Notes under the pieces: model-generated | Told to the model about the DNA's origin: nothing | The model's database searches: none | The model's input: the letters and a program-made list of their open reading frames with translations, nothing else | In this document: piece by piece, positions 1 to 10,190 of the stretch | Position numbering within the stretch: position 1 is the stretch's first letter | Layout: every line of letters starts with the position of its first letter | Position numbers and translations under genes: made by a program | Source: Citrobacter sp. Res13-Sevr-PEB04-36 | GTDB taxonomy: Bacteria > Pseudomonadota > Gammaproteobacteria > Enterobacterales > Enterobacteriaceae | DNA: 64,000 bases | Direction of reading: 5' to 3' | Assembly: GCF_015672735.1 (NCBI RefSeq) | Contig: NZ_JADABY010000039.1 | Coordinates: 1-64,000 of the forward strand

Positions 1-1
1 C

Positions 2-139
2 GGTTATGGCGTGACGGGGGTATTTGTCCTGCTAGGGGCGGTCTCTATTATTGTCGCCATTGCCATTGCTACTATCGGAATTGAAACTAAAGGCGTCTCT
101 GTCGAAAGTCTCGGTATTGATGCCGCTACCAGTAAATAA
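2..139 (+). CDS. ydjK: C-terminal end of an MFS transporter (YdjK-like), truncated by the window edge
   Basis: Only the last 45 residues are present, read in frame from base 2 to a TAA. They form one hydrophobic segment (about residues 4-22 of the fragment) followed by a short polar tail containing IETKGVSVESL, typical of the C-terminus of sugar-porter type MFS permeases and resembling E. coli YdjK. It is 17 bases upstream of the dehydrogenase gene and on the same strand, matching the E. coli order ydjK-ydjJ-ydjI-ydjH-ydjG. It probably imports the substrate of this operon. The identity rests on a short tail plus context. Confidence 0.75.
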   Translation, partial: GYGVTGVFVLLGAVSIIVAIAIATIGIETKGVSVESLGIDAATSK

Positions 140-156
140 TATTGATGGGAAAGAAA

Positions 157-1200
157 ATGCAAAATTCAAAAGCAATATTAAAAACGCCCGGCACGATGAA
201 AATTATTACCGCCGATATGCCGGTACCGAAAGAGCATGAAGTGCTGATTAAAATTGAGTATGTCGGTATTTGTGGTTCAGATGTTCACGGTTTTGAATCG
301 GGTCCTTTTATTCCGCCGAAAGATCCGAATCAGGAAATTGGCCTCGGGCACGAATGCGCCGGTACGGTGGTCGCGGTAGGGAATCGCGTATCCAAATTCA
401 AACCTGGCGACCGAGTCAATATCGAGCCCGGCGTGCCGTGCGGCCACTGTCGTTATTGTCTGGAAGGTAAATACAACATCTGCCCGGACGTCGATTTTAT
501 GGCCACCCAACCAAACTATCGCGGTGCGCTAACGCACTATCTGTGCCATCCGGAGAGCTTCACCTACAAGCTGCCCGACAATATGGACATCATGGAAGGG
601 GCGCTGGTAGAGCCTGCGGCAGTAGGGATGCACGCTGCGATGCTGGCGGATGTTAAACCGGGCAAGAAAATCGTCATTATGGGGGCGGGCTGTATTGGCT
701 TAATGACCTTGCAAGCCTGTAAATGCCTGGGTGCAACCGATATTGCGGTCGTTGATGTGCTGGAAAAACGTCTGGCTATGGCCGAACAGCTTGGGGCGAC
801 GACCATCATCAACGGAGCAAAAGAAGACACGGTTGCCCGCTGTCTGCAGTTTTCTGGAGAGATGGGTGCCGACATTGTTTTTGAAACCGCAGGCTCGGCG
901 ATCACCGTTAAGCAGGCCCCGTATCTGGTGATGCGCGGCGGCAAAATCATGATTGTCGGTACGGTGCCCGGTGATTCAGCGATTAATTTCCTCAAAATAA
1001 ACCGTGAAGTCTCGATTCAGACCGTTTTCCGCTATGCCAACCGCTATCCGGTCACCATTGAAGCCATTTCCTCCGGGCGCTTCGATGTGAAATCGATGGT
1101 GACGCATATCTACGAATACGAAGATGTACAGCGCGCGTTTGATGAATCAGTGAATAACAAACGCGACATTATTAAAGGCGTTATTAAAGTTAATCATTAA
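157..1200 (+). CDS. ydjJ: Zinc-dependent medium-chain alcohol/polyol dehydrogenase YdjJ
   Basis: 347 residues, sorbitol/threonine dehydrogenase type. Catalytic zinc ligands are visible as Cys39 (GICGSDVH) and His65-Glu66 (GLGHECAG). The structural zinc is held by Cys95, Cys98, Cys101 and Cys109. The Rossmann motif GAGCIGL lies near residue 175. It should oxidise a secondary alcohol of a polyol or sugar acid with NAD(P). The ATG at 157 is chosen because the protein then begins MQNSKAIL like E. coli YdjJ; an in-frame ATG 15 bases upstream is less likely. It is followed after 24 bases by the aldolase gene in the same operon. The substrate cannot be read from sequence. Confidence 0.93.
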   Translation: MQNSKAILKTPGTMKIITADMPVPKEHEVLIKIEYVGICGSDVHGFESGPFIPPKDPNQEIGLGHECAGTVVAVGNRVSKFKPGDRVNIEPGVPCGHCRYCLEGKYNICPDVDFMATQPNYRGALTHYLCHPESFTYKLPDNMDIMEGALVEPAAVGMHAAMLADVKPGKKIVIMGAGCIGLMTLQACKCLGATDIAVVDVLEKRLAMAEQLGATTIINGAKEDTVARCLQFSGEMGADIVFETAGSAITVKQAPYLVMRGGKIMIVGTVPGDSAINFLKINREVSIQTVFRYANRYPVTIEAISSGRFDVKSMVTHIYEYEDVQRAFDESVNNKRDIIKGVIKVNH

Positions 1201-2061
<861 letters not shown>

Positions 2062-2065
2062 CAAT

Positions 2066-3013
2066 ATGGATAAGATCGAGGTTATTTGCATAGGGGCGGC
2101 CATTGTTGATATTCCCTTGCAACCGGTAAGTAAAAATATCTTTGATGTAGACTCTTACCCGTTAGAACGCATTGCCATGACCACCGGGGGAGATGCAATT
2201 AATGAAGCGACGATTATTTCTCGCCTCGGTCATCGCACGGCGTTGATGAGCCGGGTCGGTGATGATGCTGCCGGGTATTTTATTCTTGACCACTGTCGAC
2301 GGGAGAATATTGATATTCAGAGTCTGAAACAGGATGCGGATATTGATACTTCCATTAATGTGGGCTTAGTGACCGCCGATGGTGAACGCACTTTTGTCAC
2401 CAACCGCAACGGTAGCTTGTGGAAGCTGAATATTAACGATGTTGATTTTGAACGTTTCTCGCAAGCAAAGCTGTTGTCGTTGGCAAGTATCTTTAATAGT
2501 CCATTACTGGACGGTAAGGCCTTAACGGAGATTTTTATTCAGGCAAAAAAGCATCAGCTGATCATTTGCGCCGACATGATTAAGCCGCGACTTAATGAAA
2601 CGCTGGACGATATTCGCGAAGCGCTGAGCTATGTCGATTATCTGTTTCCCAATTTCGACGAAGCGAAACTGCTAACCGGGAAAGAGACGCTGGATGAAAT
2701 CGCCGACAGTTTTCTGCACTGCGGTGTGAAAACGGTAGTGATTAAAACCGGTAAGAAAGGCTGCTTTATCAAGCGCGCTGATATGAAAATGGCGGTGCCA
2801 GCGGTTTCGGGAATTACCGCTATCGACACCATCGGTGCGGGCGATAATTTTGCTTCGGGGTTTATCTCCGCGCTGCTTGAAGGCAAACCAATGCGCGACT
2901 GCGCGCTGTTTGCCAACGCGACGGCTGCGATCTCGGTACTCAGCGTGGGCGCCACGACGGGTGTGAAGAACAGAAAGCTGGTTGAACAACTTCTCGACGA
3001 ATACGAAGGGTAA
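2066..3013 (+). CDS. ydjH: PfkB/ribokinase-family sugar kinase YdjH
   Basis: 315 residues. The N-terminal PfkB motif TTGGDAINEA (about residue 40) and the C-terminal signature DTIGAGDNFASG (catalytic Asp and anion hole, about residue 255) are both present. The ATG at 2066 gives MDKIEVICIGAA, matching E. coli YdjH; the reading frame runs further upstream through ydjI but has no supported start there. Only four bases separate it from the ydjI stop, so translation is probably coupled. It likely phosphorylates C1 of a keto-sugar acid to make the YdjI substrate. Confidence 0.93.
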   Translation: MDKIEVICIGAAIVDIPLQPVSKNIFDVDSYPLERIAMTTGGDAINEATIISRLGHRTALMSRVGDDAAGYFILDHCRRENIDIQSLKQDADIDTSINVGLVTADGERTFVTNRNGSLWKLNINDVDFERFSQAKLLSLASIFNSPLLDGKALTEIFIQAKKHQLIICADMIKPRLNETLDDIREALSYVDYLFPNFDEAKLLTGKETLDEIADSFLHCGVKTVVIKTGKKGCFIKRADMKMAVPAVSGITAIDTIGAGDNFASGFISALLEGKPMRDCALFANATAAISVLSVGATTGVKNRKLVEQLLDEYEG

Positions 3014-3022
3014 TAGCAGCAG

Positions 3023-4006
3023 ATGAAAATGATACCTTTAGGCAGTACGGATATTACGCTCTCCCGCATGGGACTGGGCACCTGGGCTATCGGCGGCGGC
3101 CCGGCATGGAACGGCGATCTTGATTTGCAGGTTTGCATCGACACCATTATCGAAGCGCATCGGTGCGGCATTAATCTGATTGATACCGCGCCAGGCTATA
3201 ACTTCGGTAATAGTGAGGTGATTGTCGGTCAGGCGCTGAAAAAGCTGCCGCGCAACGAGATTGTTGTCGAAACTAAATGCGGTATTGTCTGGGAGCGTGA
3301 AGGCAGCCTGTTTAATAAAGTGGGTGACCGTCAGCTGTATAAAAATCTCACACCCGAGTCGATTCGCGAAGAGGTGGAGGCTAGCCTGCAGAGACTCGGT
3401 ATCGACAGTATCGATATTTATATGACCCACTGGCAGTCGGTAGAACCCTGTTTTACGCCGATTGCGGAAACGGTGGATACGCTCAACGCGCTCAAGAAAG
3501 AGGGGAAAATCCGTTCTATCGGTGCGGCGAATGTGGATGCGGAACATATCCGGGAGTACGTCAAGCACGGTGAACTGGATATCGTGCAGGCCAAGTACAG
3601 CATCCTCGATCGGGCGCTGGAAGCGGAGCTACTGCCGCTCTGTCAGCAGCACGGCATCGTGGTGCAGGTCTATTCCCCACTAGAGCAAGGGTTGCTCACC
3701 GGAACCATCACGCGTGATTATGTTCCCGGTGGTGCGCGGGCCAACAAAGTCTGGTTCCAGCGTGAAAATATGCTGCGTGTGATTGACATGCTCGAACGCT
3801 GGCAGCCGCTTTGCGCTAAATATCGCTGCACGATCCCCGCGCTGGCGCTGGCGTGGATTTTAAAGCAAAGCAACTTAATCACCCTGTTAAGCGGAGCGAC
3901 GGCTCCTGAACAGGTACGTGAAAATGTCGAAGCCCTGACGATCGCGTTAACCGACGACGATTCATTATTGATGAGAGAAATGGCAGAAGCATTGAATAAT
4001 AAATAG
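3023..4006 (+). CDS. ydjG: Aldo-keto reductase YdjG
   Basis: 327 residues, a TIM-barrel NADPH-dependent aldo-keto reductase. The catalytic tetrad is visible: Asp and Tyr in LIDTAPGYNFG, Lys in VETKCG, His in YMTHWQ. The cofactor-binding end contains VYSPLEQGLLTG and a late LSGATAPEQVREN, both typical of the YajO/YghZ type. It starts nine bases after ydjH with AGCAGCAG before the ATG. Family members reduce small aldehydes such as methylglyoxal; in this operon it could reduce the aldehyde product released by YdjI, which is inference. Confidence 0.92.
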   Translation: MKMIPLGSTDITLSRMGLGTWAIGGGPAWNGDLDLQVCIDTIIEAHRCGINLIDTAPGYNFGNSEVIVGQALKKLPRNEIVVETKCGIVWEREGSLFNKVGDRQLYKNLTPESIREEVEASLQRLGIDSIDIYMTHWQSVEPCFTPIAETVDTLNALKKEGKIRSIGAANVDAEHIREYVKHGELDIVQAKYSILDRALEAELLPLCQQHGIVVQVYSPLEQGLLTGTITRDYVPGGARANKVWFQRENMLRVIDMLERWQPLCAKYRCTIPALALAWILKQSNLITLLSGATAPEQVRENVEALTIALTDDDSLLMREMAEALNNK

Positions 4007-4017
4007 GTAAATAGAAA

Positions 4018-4136
4018 ACACCTCTGTTTCTGTGTAAAAAACTATAAAATCTGTGATTCAGACATGTTGTTTTGAAAATAAACATGGCCTATGAGATACT
4101 GGTAACTTATCATGATGTTGAAGGAAACAGAGGTGT
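4018..4136. repeat. 13-bp perfect inverted repeat flanking the ydjF translation start
   Basis: ACACCTCTGTTTC at 4018-4030 is exactly complementary in inverse order to GAAACAGAGGTGT at 4124-4136, with 93 bases between the arms. The right arm contains the GAGGTG ribosome binding site of the GTG start at 4141. The arms could bind YdjF as a DeoR-type operator pair, or fold in mRNA and hide the ribosome binding site. The repeat is seen directly; the role is inferred. Confidence 0.6.
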
Positions 4137-4140
4137 AATC

Positions 4141-4899
4141 GTGGCGGCAAAAGACAGAATTCAGGCTATCAAACAAAGGGTAGCCAACGACAAGAAAGTA
4201 ACGGTATCCAATCTGAGCGCTATTTTTCAGGTTACAGAAGAAACGATTCGCCGCGATCTTGAAAAACTTGAAGATGAAGGTTTTCTGACCCGAACGTATG
4301 GCGGTGCGGTCTTAAACACGGCCGCGCTGTCTGATAATATTCATTTTTATAAACGAGCCAAATCTTTTTACGAAGAGAAGCAGACGGTTGCTCGTAATGC
4401 CTTGCCGTTTATTAAAAACAAAACCACCATGGCGGCTGACTCCAGCAGTACCGCAATGGAATTATTAAAGCTTCTGAAGGAACGTAACGACCTCACATTA
4501 TTAACTAATTCGGCGGAAGCCTTTCATGAACTGGCACAGTCTGAGATCAATGTGGTTTCAACCGGAGGGGAGTTAAATAAAAATACGCTTTCACTTCAAG
4601 GCCGTATCACTAAAGAGATTATTAGCCGATATCACGTCGATATTATGGTGATGAGTTGTAAAGGGCTGGATATTACAAGTGGTGCGCTTGACTCAAACGA
4701 AGCTGAAGCGGAGATCAAAAAAACCATGATTCGCCAGGCCACTGAAGTAGCCCTGCTGGTCGATCACTCCAAGTTCGATCGTAAAGCATTTGTTCAGTTG
4801 GTGGATCTTAGTCATATTAATTACATAATAACAGATAAAGCACCGGGTGCGGAATGGGTTTCCTTTTGCAAGAAAAATAATATCCAACTTGTATACTAA
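4141..4899 (+). CDS. ydjF: DeoR-family transcriptional regulator YdjF
   Basis: 252 residues. The N-terminal winged helix is clear (VSNLSAIFQVTEETIRRDL, then DEGFLTRTYGGAV). The remainder is the sugar-phosphate sensing domain with AADSSSTAMEL and LLTNSAEAFH, as in GlpR and AgaR. The start is a GTG with a GAGGTG ribosome binding site five bases before it; this gives MAAKDRIQAIKQ like E. coli YdjF. An upstream in-frame ATG at 4072 would add 23 unconserved residues. It presumably senses a phosphorylated intermediate of the ydj pathway. The inverted repeat overlapping its ribosome binding site suggests autoregulation. Confidence 0.92.
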   Translation: MAAKDRIQAIKQRVANDKKVTVSNLSAIFQVTEETIRRDLEKLEDEGFLTRTYGGAVLNTAALSDNIHFYKRAKSFYEEKQTVARNALPFIKNKTTMAADSSSTAMELLKLLKERNDLTLLTNSAEAFHELAQSEINVVSTGGELNKNTLSLQGRITKEIISRYHVDIMVMSCKGLDITSGALDSNEAEAEIKKTMIRQATEVALLVDHSKFDRKAFVQLVDLSHINYIITDKAPGAEWVSFCKKNNIQLVY

Positions 4900-4970
4900 C
4901 AACGGGATTGTGATATCGATAGCGTTTTAGCTTGCATCCGGTTATTGCCCAATAAAATGATGATAAAAAT

Positions 4971-4990
4971 GCGGCAGTATTTTCTGCCGC
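4971..4990 (+). terminator. Hairpin between ydjF and ydjE
   Basis: GCGGCAG at 4971-4977 pairs with CTGCCGC at 4984-4990 around a TATTTT loop. The following CTATTTCC is only weakly T-rich, so it may be an inefficient terminator or a processing hairpin separating ydjF from ydjE. Confidence 0.45.
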
Positions 4991-5040
4991 CTATTTCCTA
5001 AATGACTTGCTTTATATTTTGCAGCATTTGAGGCATCCAG

Positions 5041-6399
5041 ATGGAACAATATGAACATATCGGTGCAAGACTAGACCGCTTACCTTTCTCACGATTTCAT
5101 TTTCGTATTTTTGGTATTATTAGCTTTGGTTTATTACTGACAGGTTTTCTCAGTTATTCCGGTAACGTGGTGCTGGCAAAGTTGGTTAGTAATGGCTGGT
5201 CAAATAATTATCTTAATGCAGCGTTTACTTCTGCGCTGATGTTTGGTTATTTCATCGGTTCGCTGAGTGGTGGATTTATTGGTGATTATTTTGGTCGCCG
5301 CAAAGCATTTCGTATGAATCTATTGATGGTAGGCATTTCTGCAATTGCCGCATCTTTTGTTCCCAACATGTACTGGCTGATCTTCTTTCGCGGTCTCATG
5401 GGTATTGGCATGGGAGCGTTGATTATGGTGGGCTATGCCTCATTCACTGAGTTTATTCCACCGGTGGTGCGCGGAAAATGGTCTGCGCGTCTGTCTTTTG
5501 TTGGTAACTGGTCGCCGATGCTGTCGGCGGCGGTTGGCGTGGTTGTCATCGCATACTTAAGTTGGCGAGCGATGTTTTTAGTCGGGGGTGTGGGAATGCT
5601 GCTGGCCTGGTATATTTCTGGAAAATACTTTATTGAGTCTCCCCGGTGGTTGGCGGGTAAAGGTCAACAGGAGATGGCGGAGAAGCACTTAATCGATGTT
5701 GAGTTGCAAGTAGAGACAGAAAAGCAAATCACATTACCACTGTGCACAATAGCGATGAGAAAGAGCGAACGCTGTGTCGTAGATGGGTCATTCTGGCTGT
5801 TATTTAAAGGACAGATGCTGCGTCGGACGCTGGTGGCTATTACGGTATTGATCGCGATGAATATCTCGCTGTATACCATTACCGTATGGATCCCGACTAT
5901 TTTTGTAAACTCGGGTATTGATGTAACGAAGTCCATTTTGATGACTGCGATTATCATGATTGGCGCACCGGTAGGCATTTTTATTGCAGCATTGATTATC
6001 GACCGCTTTCCGCGACGGCTATTTGGCTCGTTGCTGTTAATTATTATTGCGTTTTTGGGATATTTTTATTCGATTCAAACGCAGGAGTGGGCGATTTTAA
6101 GCTGTGGTCTGGTCATGATTTTCTTTTTATATATGTATGTCTGTTTTGCCTCTGCGGTATATGTCCCGGAACTGTGGCCAACGCATCTCAGATTACGTGG
6201 TTCAGGTTTTGTGAATGCCGTGGGGCGAATTGTCGCCGTCTTTACACCGTATGGCGTCGCCCTATTACTGACTCAATATGGCTCTGTTACCGTGTTTATC
6301 GTCCTGGGTGTCATGCTGGTGGTATGTGCGCTGATCCTGTTTTGTTTTGGCATTGAAACCCGCCAGGTTTCACTGGAAGATATTTCAACCTTTGGGTGA
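5041..6399 (+). CDS. ydjE: MFS sugar/metabolite transporter YdjE
   Basis: 452 residues with twelve predicted hydrophobic segments. The MFS loop 2-3 signature appears as GGFIGDYFGRRKAF (about residue 80), and its counterpart in the second half is ALIIDRFPRRLFG. The sequence follows E. coli YdjE closely, apart from a diverged central cytoplasmic loop (about residues 218-255). It is the last gene of the ydj group and separated by 141 bases from ydjF, so it may have its own promoter. The substrate is unknown; by context, a sugar acid or related compound. Confidence 0.92.
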   Translation: MEQYEHIGARLDRLPFSRFHFRIFGIISFGLLLTGFLSYSGNVVLAKLVSNGWSNNYLNAAFTSALMFGYFIGSLSGGFIGDYFGRRKAFRMNLLMVGISAIAASFVPNMYWLIFFRGLMGIGMGALIMVGYASFTEFIPPVVRGKWSARLSFVGNWSPMLSAAVGVVVIAYLSWRAMFLVGGVGMLLAWYISGKYFIESPRWLAGKGQQEMAEKHLIDVELQVETEKQITLPLCTIAMRKSERCVVDGSFWLLFKGQMLRRTLVAITVLIAMNISLYTITVWIPTIFVNSGIDVTKSILMTAIIMIGAPVGIFIAALIIDRFPRRLFGSLLLIIIAFLGYFYSIQTQEWAILSCGLVMIFFLYMYVCFASAVYVPELWPTHLRLRGSGFVNAVGRIVAVFTPYGVALLLTQYGSVTVFIVLGVMLVVCALILFCFGIETRQVSLEDISTFG

Positions 6400-6405
6400 T
6401 TACTT

Positions 6406-6428
6406 GCCTGATGGCGATACCATCAGGC
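6406..6428. terminator. Palindrome between convergent ydjE and pncA (REP-like)
   Basis: GCCTGATGG (6406-6414) and CCATCAGGC (6420-6428) form a perfect 9-bp stem with a five-base loop in the 35-base gap between the convergent genes. There is no T-run. The GCCTGATG core recurs near 13905 and 17453, so it is likely a REP-family element that protects or terminates both transcripts. Confidence 0.6.
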
Positions 6429-6434
6429 GATGTT

Positions 6435-7073
6435 CTACCCTTGAGTTTCTTCCCAGTCTGCCAGCGTAAACAGCGTTGCGCCCGCCGCGGCCATTTCCAT
6501 AAACGCCTGCGTGCTGTCCTGCGGCTGAATATTCACCCCTCGACAGCCGTCGGTAATGACGTTCACCGTATAGCCCAGTTCCAGCGCATCAAGGACGGTA
6601 AATTTCACGCAGTAGTCGGTTGCCAGCCCCATGATGATGAGGTCGGTAATACGCTGTTGCACAAGCCACGCATTCAGTTCCGTTGCCTGGCGGCGACCGT
6701 TATCAAAAAATGCGCTGTAGCTGTCAACCCGCGGGTTTTCACCCTTATAGAACGTCTTATCAATGCCGCGCTGATTCAGCAGAGGGTGCAGGGCTGCTCC
6801 CTGCGTGTTCTGTACACAGTGATCCGGCCAGAATGTCTGCGCCAGACCGTCCAGATGTCCCTGCGTGTAGGGGGCGGTCTGATGCTGGCTGGCAAAGCTG
6901 CCGTGATTGGCCGGATGCCAGTCCAGACTGGCAACAACCTTCTCACCGCGCAGTGCACACCAGGCAATCAGGCGATTGGCGACATCCACGGTGCTATCAC
7001 CTTCTGGAACGGCAAGTGCGCCTCCGGCACAAAAATCGTTTTGTATATCAACCAGCAGTAATGCTCGTGCCAT
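6435..7073 (-). CDS. pncA: Nicotinamidase PncA
   Basis: 212 residues, isochorismatase-fold amidohydrolase converting nicotinamide to nicotinate in the pyridine nucleotide salvage pathway. The catalytic Asp is in LLVDIQNDFCAGGAL near the N-terminus and the nucleophilic Cys is in MGLATDYCVKFT near residue 156. Metal-binding residues lie in SLDWHPANHGSF. The ATG at 7073 follows AAAGGAGGAG; the upstream in-frame start candidate is poorer and would overlap ansA. It follows ansA by 13 bases, the E. coli arrangement. Confidence 0.95.
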   Translation of the reverse strand: MARALLLVDIQNDFCAGGALAVPEGDSTVDVANRLIAWCALRGEKVVASLDWHPANHGSFASQHQTAPYTQGHLDGLAQTFWPDHCVQNTQGAALHPLLNQRGIDKTFYKGENPRVDSYSAFFDNGRRQATELNAWLVQQRITDLIIMGLATDYCVKFTVLDALELGYTVNVITDGCRGVNIQPQDSTQAFMEMAAAGATLFTLADWEETQG

Positions 7074-7086
7074 CGTCACTCCTCCT

Positions 7087-8103
7087 TTAATCATCCGGCG
7101 TCAGTTCACCACGCAGGTTTTGCGTCATCGCGTCACGGATGGCCTGCGTGTCCAGACCCTGACTCAGCAAATAATGCAGCTTGGTCAGCGTTGCTTCAAC
7201 GGTCATATCCGCACCGCCAATTACGCCTGCATGCGCCAGTGCATTCCCCGTGGCGTAACCGCCCATGTTGACCTTGCCGGACATGCACTGCGTAAGGTTA
7301 ACCACCACAATACCGCGCGAGCTGGCATCCTCAAGCTCCTTCAGGAACTCTTTATTCTGCGGGGCATTGCCCACGCCGTAAGAGCGCAGAATTAACGCTT
7401 TGACTGGCTGGCGCAGGAAGTTACGCACCACGTCGGCGGAAATTCCCGGATAAATCGTCACCACGCCAATCGGCTGCGGGGTGATAGGGTGCACAATCAA
7501 CTCGCCTGCACCGTGCGGCGCGGGTGGGGTGCCCAGACGACGGATGTGGATCCCGGCCTCCAGTAAAGGTGCAAGGTTAGGTGAGGCGAACGCATCAAAA
7601 CCGTCGGCATGTGCCTTGGTAGTGCGGTTACCGCGATACAGTCGATTATTGAAGAACAGGGTGACTTCATTGATCGGATAATTGGCCGCTACGTACAGCG
7701 CATTCAGCAAATTGATTTGTCCGTCTGAACGTAGCTCCGCCAGCGGAATTTGTGACCCTGTCACAATAACTGGCTTACCCAGATTCTCCAGCATAAACGA
7801 CAGCGCTGAGGCGGTGAACGCCATGGTGTCGGTGCCGTGCAGGATCACAAAACCATCGTATTCGTCGTAGTGAGCTTTAATATCTTCCGCAATATGCTGC
7901 CAGTCTTCTGGCGTCATATCGGAGGAATCCATCAGCGGGACGTATTCGTGAATAGTGAAGTCTGGCATCTCGGGGCGGTGGAATTCAGGCATCAATGCCA
8001 GTTGGCGCTGAAGATGACCGGAAACCGGAATGTAACCTTGTTCTGAGCGCTGCATACCGATGGTACCGCCGGTATAGGCAACGTAAATCGATTTCTTGTG
8101 CAT
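7087..8103 (-). CDS. ansA: Cytoplasmic L-asparaginase I
   Basis: 338 residues, same length as E. coli AnsA. The two type-I/II asparaginase signatures are present: YTGGTIG near residue 14 (nucleophilic Thr) and ILHGTDTMAF near residue 90 (Thr-Asp of the second triad). There is no signal peptide, which fits the constitutive cytoplasmic low-affinity enzyme. It hydrolyses asparagine to aspartate and ammonia. It lies between sppA and pncA, all on the minus strand; a strong terminator separates it from sppA. Confidence 0.96.
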   Translation of the reverse strand: MHKKSIYVAYTGGTIGMQRSEQGYIPVSGHLQRQLALMPEFHRPEMPDFTIHEYVPLMDSSDMTPEDWQHIAEDIKAHYDEYDGFVILHGTDTMAFTASALSFMLENLGKPVIVTGSQIPLAELRSDGQINLLNALYVAANYPINEVTLFFNNRLYRGNRTTKAHADGFDAFASPNLAPLLEAGIHIRRLGTPPAPHGAGELIVHPITPQPIGVVTIYPGISADVVRNFLRQPVKALILRSYGVGNAPQNKEFLKELEDASSRGIVVVNLTQCMSGKVNMGGYATGNALAHAGVIGGADMTVEATLTKLHYLLSQGLDTQAIRDAMTQNLRGELTPDD

Positions 8104-8120
8104 GACTTTTCTTCTGTCTC

Positions 8121-8153
8121 AAAGAAAAACCCCTCTTCATCCCGAAGAGGGGT
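8121..8153 (-). terminator. Rho-independent terminator after sppA
   Basis: On the minus strand ACCCCTCTTC (8153-8144) and GAAGAGGGGT (8138-8129) make a 10-bp stem with a five-base loop followed by TTTTTCTTT. It lies seven bases beyond the sppA stop. Confidence 0.92.
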
Positions 8154-8159
8154 CAAGAG

Positions 8160-10016
8160 TTAGCGGACGTTGGCGCAGGTCAGGCAGAATGCATAACGGT
8201 TCTGCGGGTCATTAAACGCGGCCAGCTTATCACTTTCGGTTTTTACCACGCTTGCCGCAGAGGCCAGCGGTGGCGGGAGCATGGCCTGAATGGCTTCTGG
8301 TAGCATAGCGCGAACGGAACCGGACATGCTGTCCATGACCATATCAACGAACGTGGGCTCGTCCTGATAATACTCAATGTGCCATTGTTTCAGTTTCGCC
8401 AGTTCTGCCGCTTTTGCTACAGCGTCGTCGAAATCGCCGAGACTGTCGACCAGACCGTTAGCTTTTGCATCCTGACCGGTCCAGACGTGGCCCTGAGCGA
8501 TTTTATCAATCTGCTCCGGCGTTGTCTTACGTGCATCCGCGACCAGTGTGATAAAGCGCTTATAGCCGTTCTCGATGCTCAGTTGCATCATCTGCTGCAC
8601 TTCCGGTGGTAACGCCTTGGTGACAGAAATATCGGCCAGCGGCGAGGTTGCTACGCCGTCGGTATGCACACCAATGGAATCGAGGCTGTTTTCAACGGTG
8701 TTGATCACGCCAAAGATGCCGATGGAACCGGTCAAGGTGCTGGGGTTCGCCACAATGTAGTTTGCCGGGGTTGAGATCCAGTAACCGCCGGATGCCGCCA
8801 TACCGCCCATGGAAACCACCACCGGTTTACCCGCCGCTTTTGCCGCAGCCAGCTCGGCGCGGATCACTTCTGAAGCGCTTACGCTGCCGCCCGGGCTGTT
8901 AACGCGCAGGACAATGGCTTTTACCTTCGGATCGAGACGCGCTTCGCGGATTTGTGCAGCAGTGGTGTCGCCGCCGACGTTGCCCGGTGTTTCTTCACCG
9001 TCCATGATTGCGCCATTGGCGAAGACTACGCCAATGCTGTCACCGGTATCAGCCGGGGTTTTTAGCGTGTAATCGTAATAGCTGACGGCACTGTAGTTCT
9101 TCTCTGTTTTGCTCCAGCCAAACTGTTTAGTCAGCAGTTTTTCCACTTCAGCGCTGGAGGCGAGGGCATCGACAAGTTTATTGTCGAGGGCGTACTTCGC
9201 GGTATCGCCATCCACTTTCGTCAGACCGTCAAGCATCGCCTGTGCGCCCGGGAACACTTGCTGCGCCGGGATCTGACGGTTAGCGGCAACGGTATCGAGA
9301 TAGTTCTGCCACAGCTCGCCAATCCAGCGACTGTCGGCTTCACGTGCGGCCGGGGACATATCGTCGCGAATAAACGGTTCGACGGCGGACTTATAGGTAC
9401 CGACGCGGAAAACGTGGGTGGAGACTTTTAGTTTATCCAGCAGAGACTTGTAATACAGACCGTTGGTCGCAAAGCCGTGCAGGTCAACCGAACCCTGCGG
9501 GGAGAGCCAAATTTTGTTGGCAAAGCTTGCGAGGTAATACTGTCCCTGGCTGAAGTTATCGCCCACGGCAAATACCGGTTTTCCACTGTCGCGGAATTCG
9601 CGCAGTGCTTTGCCGATATACTGCATGGACGGCTGGTCGGCCCCGGCAAAGTTTTTTAAATCCATCACGATGCCGGTGATGTTGCGATCGTCTTTTGCCT
9701 GGCGAATGGTGTTAACGATATCGAACAGTGAGTTTTCTTGCAGGCGATCGGAACTGGCGCCAAACAGCTGACGTCCGATGACGCTTAAGCGGCTGGTGCT
9801 TGAGGGCTTATCGACAATAACGCCGGAGATATCGAGCAGCAGTGCGCCACGCTCCGCGTGTTCGCTGGAGGTGCTACTGCTGACCTGCATCCAGATCCCC
9901 ACGCCCACCAGGACCAAAAAGATAAAGAACAGGTTCAGTACACATTCGCGGACGAAATTCAGTATTCGCCACGTCCATTTAAAAATTCCGGCAATAAAAC
10001 GCCACAGGGTTCGCAT
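8160..10016 (-). CDS. sppA: Protease IV, signal peptide peptidase SppA (67K type)
   Basis: 618 residues, identical in length to E. coli SppA. One N-terminal transmembrane anchor (about residues 24-46, [17 protein letters not shown]) is followed by two tandem S49 domains. The catalytic Lys lies in the N-terminal half ([12 protein letters not shown], about 209) and the Ser nucleophile in the C-terminal half ([10 protein letters not shown], about 409). It degrades cleaved signal peptides at the periplasmic face of the inner membrane as a tetramer. It is divergent from ydjA with a 174-base shared upstream region and ends in its own terminator. Confidence 0.96.
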   Translation of the reverse strand: MRTLWRFIAGIFKWTWRILNFVRECVLNLFFIFLVLVGVGIWMQVSSSTSSEHAERGALLLDISGVIVDKPSSTSRLSVIGRQLFGASSDRLQENSLFDIVNTIRQAKDDRNITGIVMDLKNFAGADQPSMQYIGKALREFRDSGKPVFAVGDNFSQGQYYLASFANKIWLSPQGSVDLHGFATNGLYYKSLLDKLKVSTHVFRVGTYKSAVEPFIRDDMSPAAREADSRWIGELWQNYLDTVAANRQIPAQQVFPGAQAMLDGLTKVDGDTAKYALDNKLVDALASSAEVEKLLTKQFGWSKTEKNYSAVSYYDYTLKTPADTGDSIGVVFANGAIMDGEETPGNVGGDTTAAQIREARLDPKVKAIVLRVNSPGGSVSASEVIRAELAAAKAAGKPVVVSMGGMAASGGYWISTPANYIVANPSTLTGSIGIFGVINTVENSLDSIGVHTDGVATSPLADISVTKALPPEVQQMMQLSIENGYKRFITLVADARKTTPEQIDKIAQGHVWTGQDAKANGLVDSLGDFDDAVAKAAELAKLKQWHIEYYQDEPTFVDMVMDSMSGSVRAMLPEAIQAMLPPPLASAASVVKTESDKLAAFNDPQNRYAFCLTCANVR

Positions 10017-10190
10017 GTATTCTCCCTACCGATGAACAACACGCCCCCCCGTTTTATCAGAGAAGGCGTTAAGATGTGGCTATCGTAATGACCCCGCAGG
10101 CACTTGTCAGCAGGAATCACTGCCGGTGCTGTAACAAAATCCGCTCACGTGTTAATTTTGTGAACAAATTTCATTATTGGAGTTAAGCAA

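Noticed and set aside
6407..7061. Long plus-strand frame over pncA
   Set aside because: Opposite the intact nicotinamidase gene, with low-complexity basic composition typical of an antisense reading.
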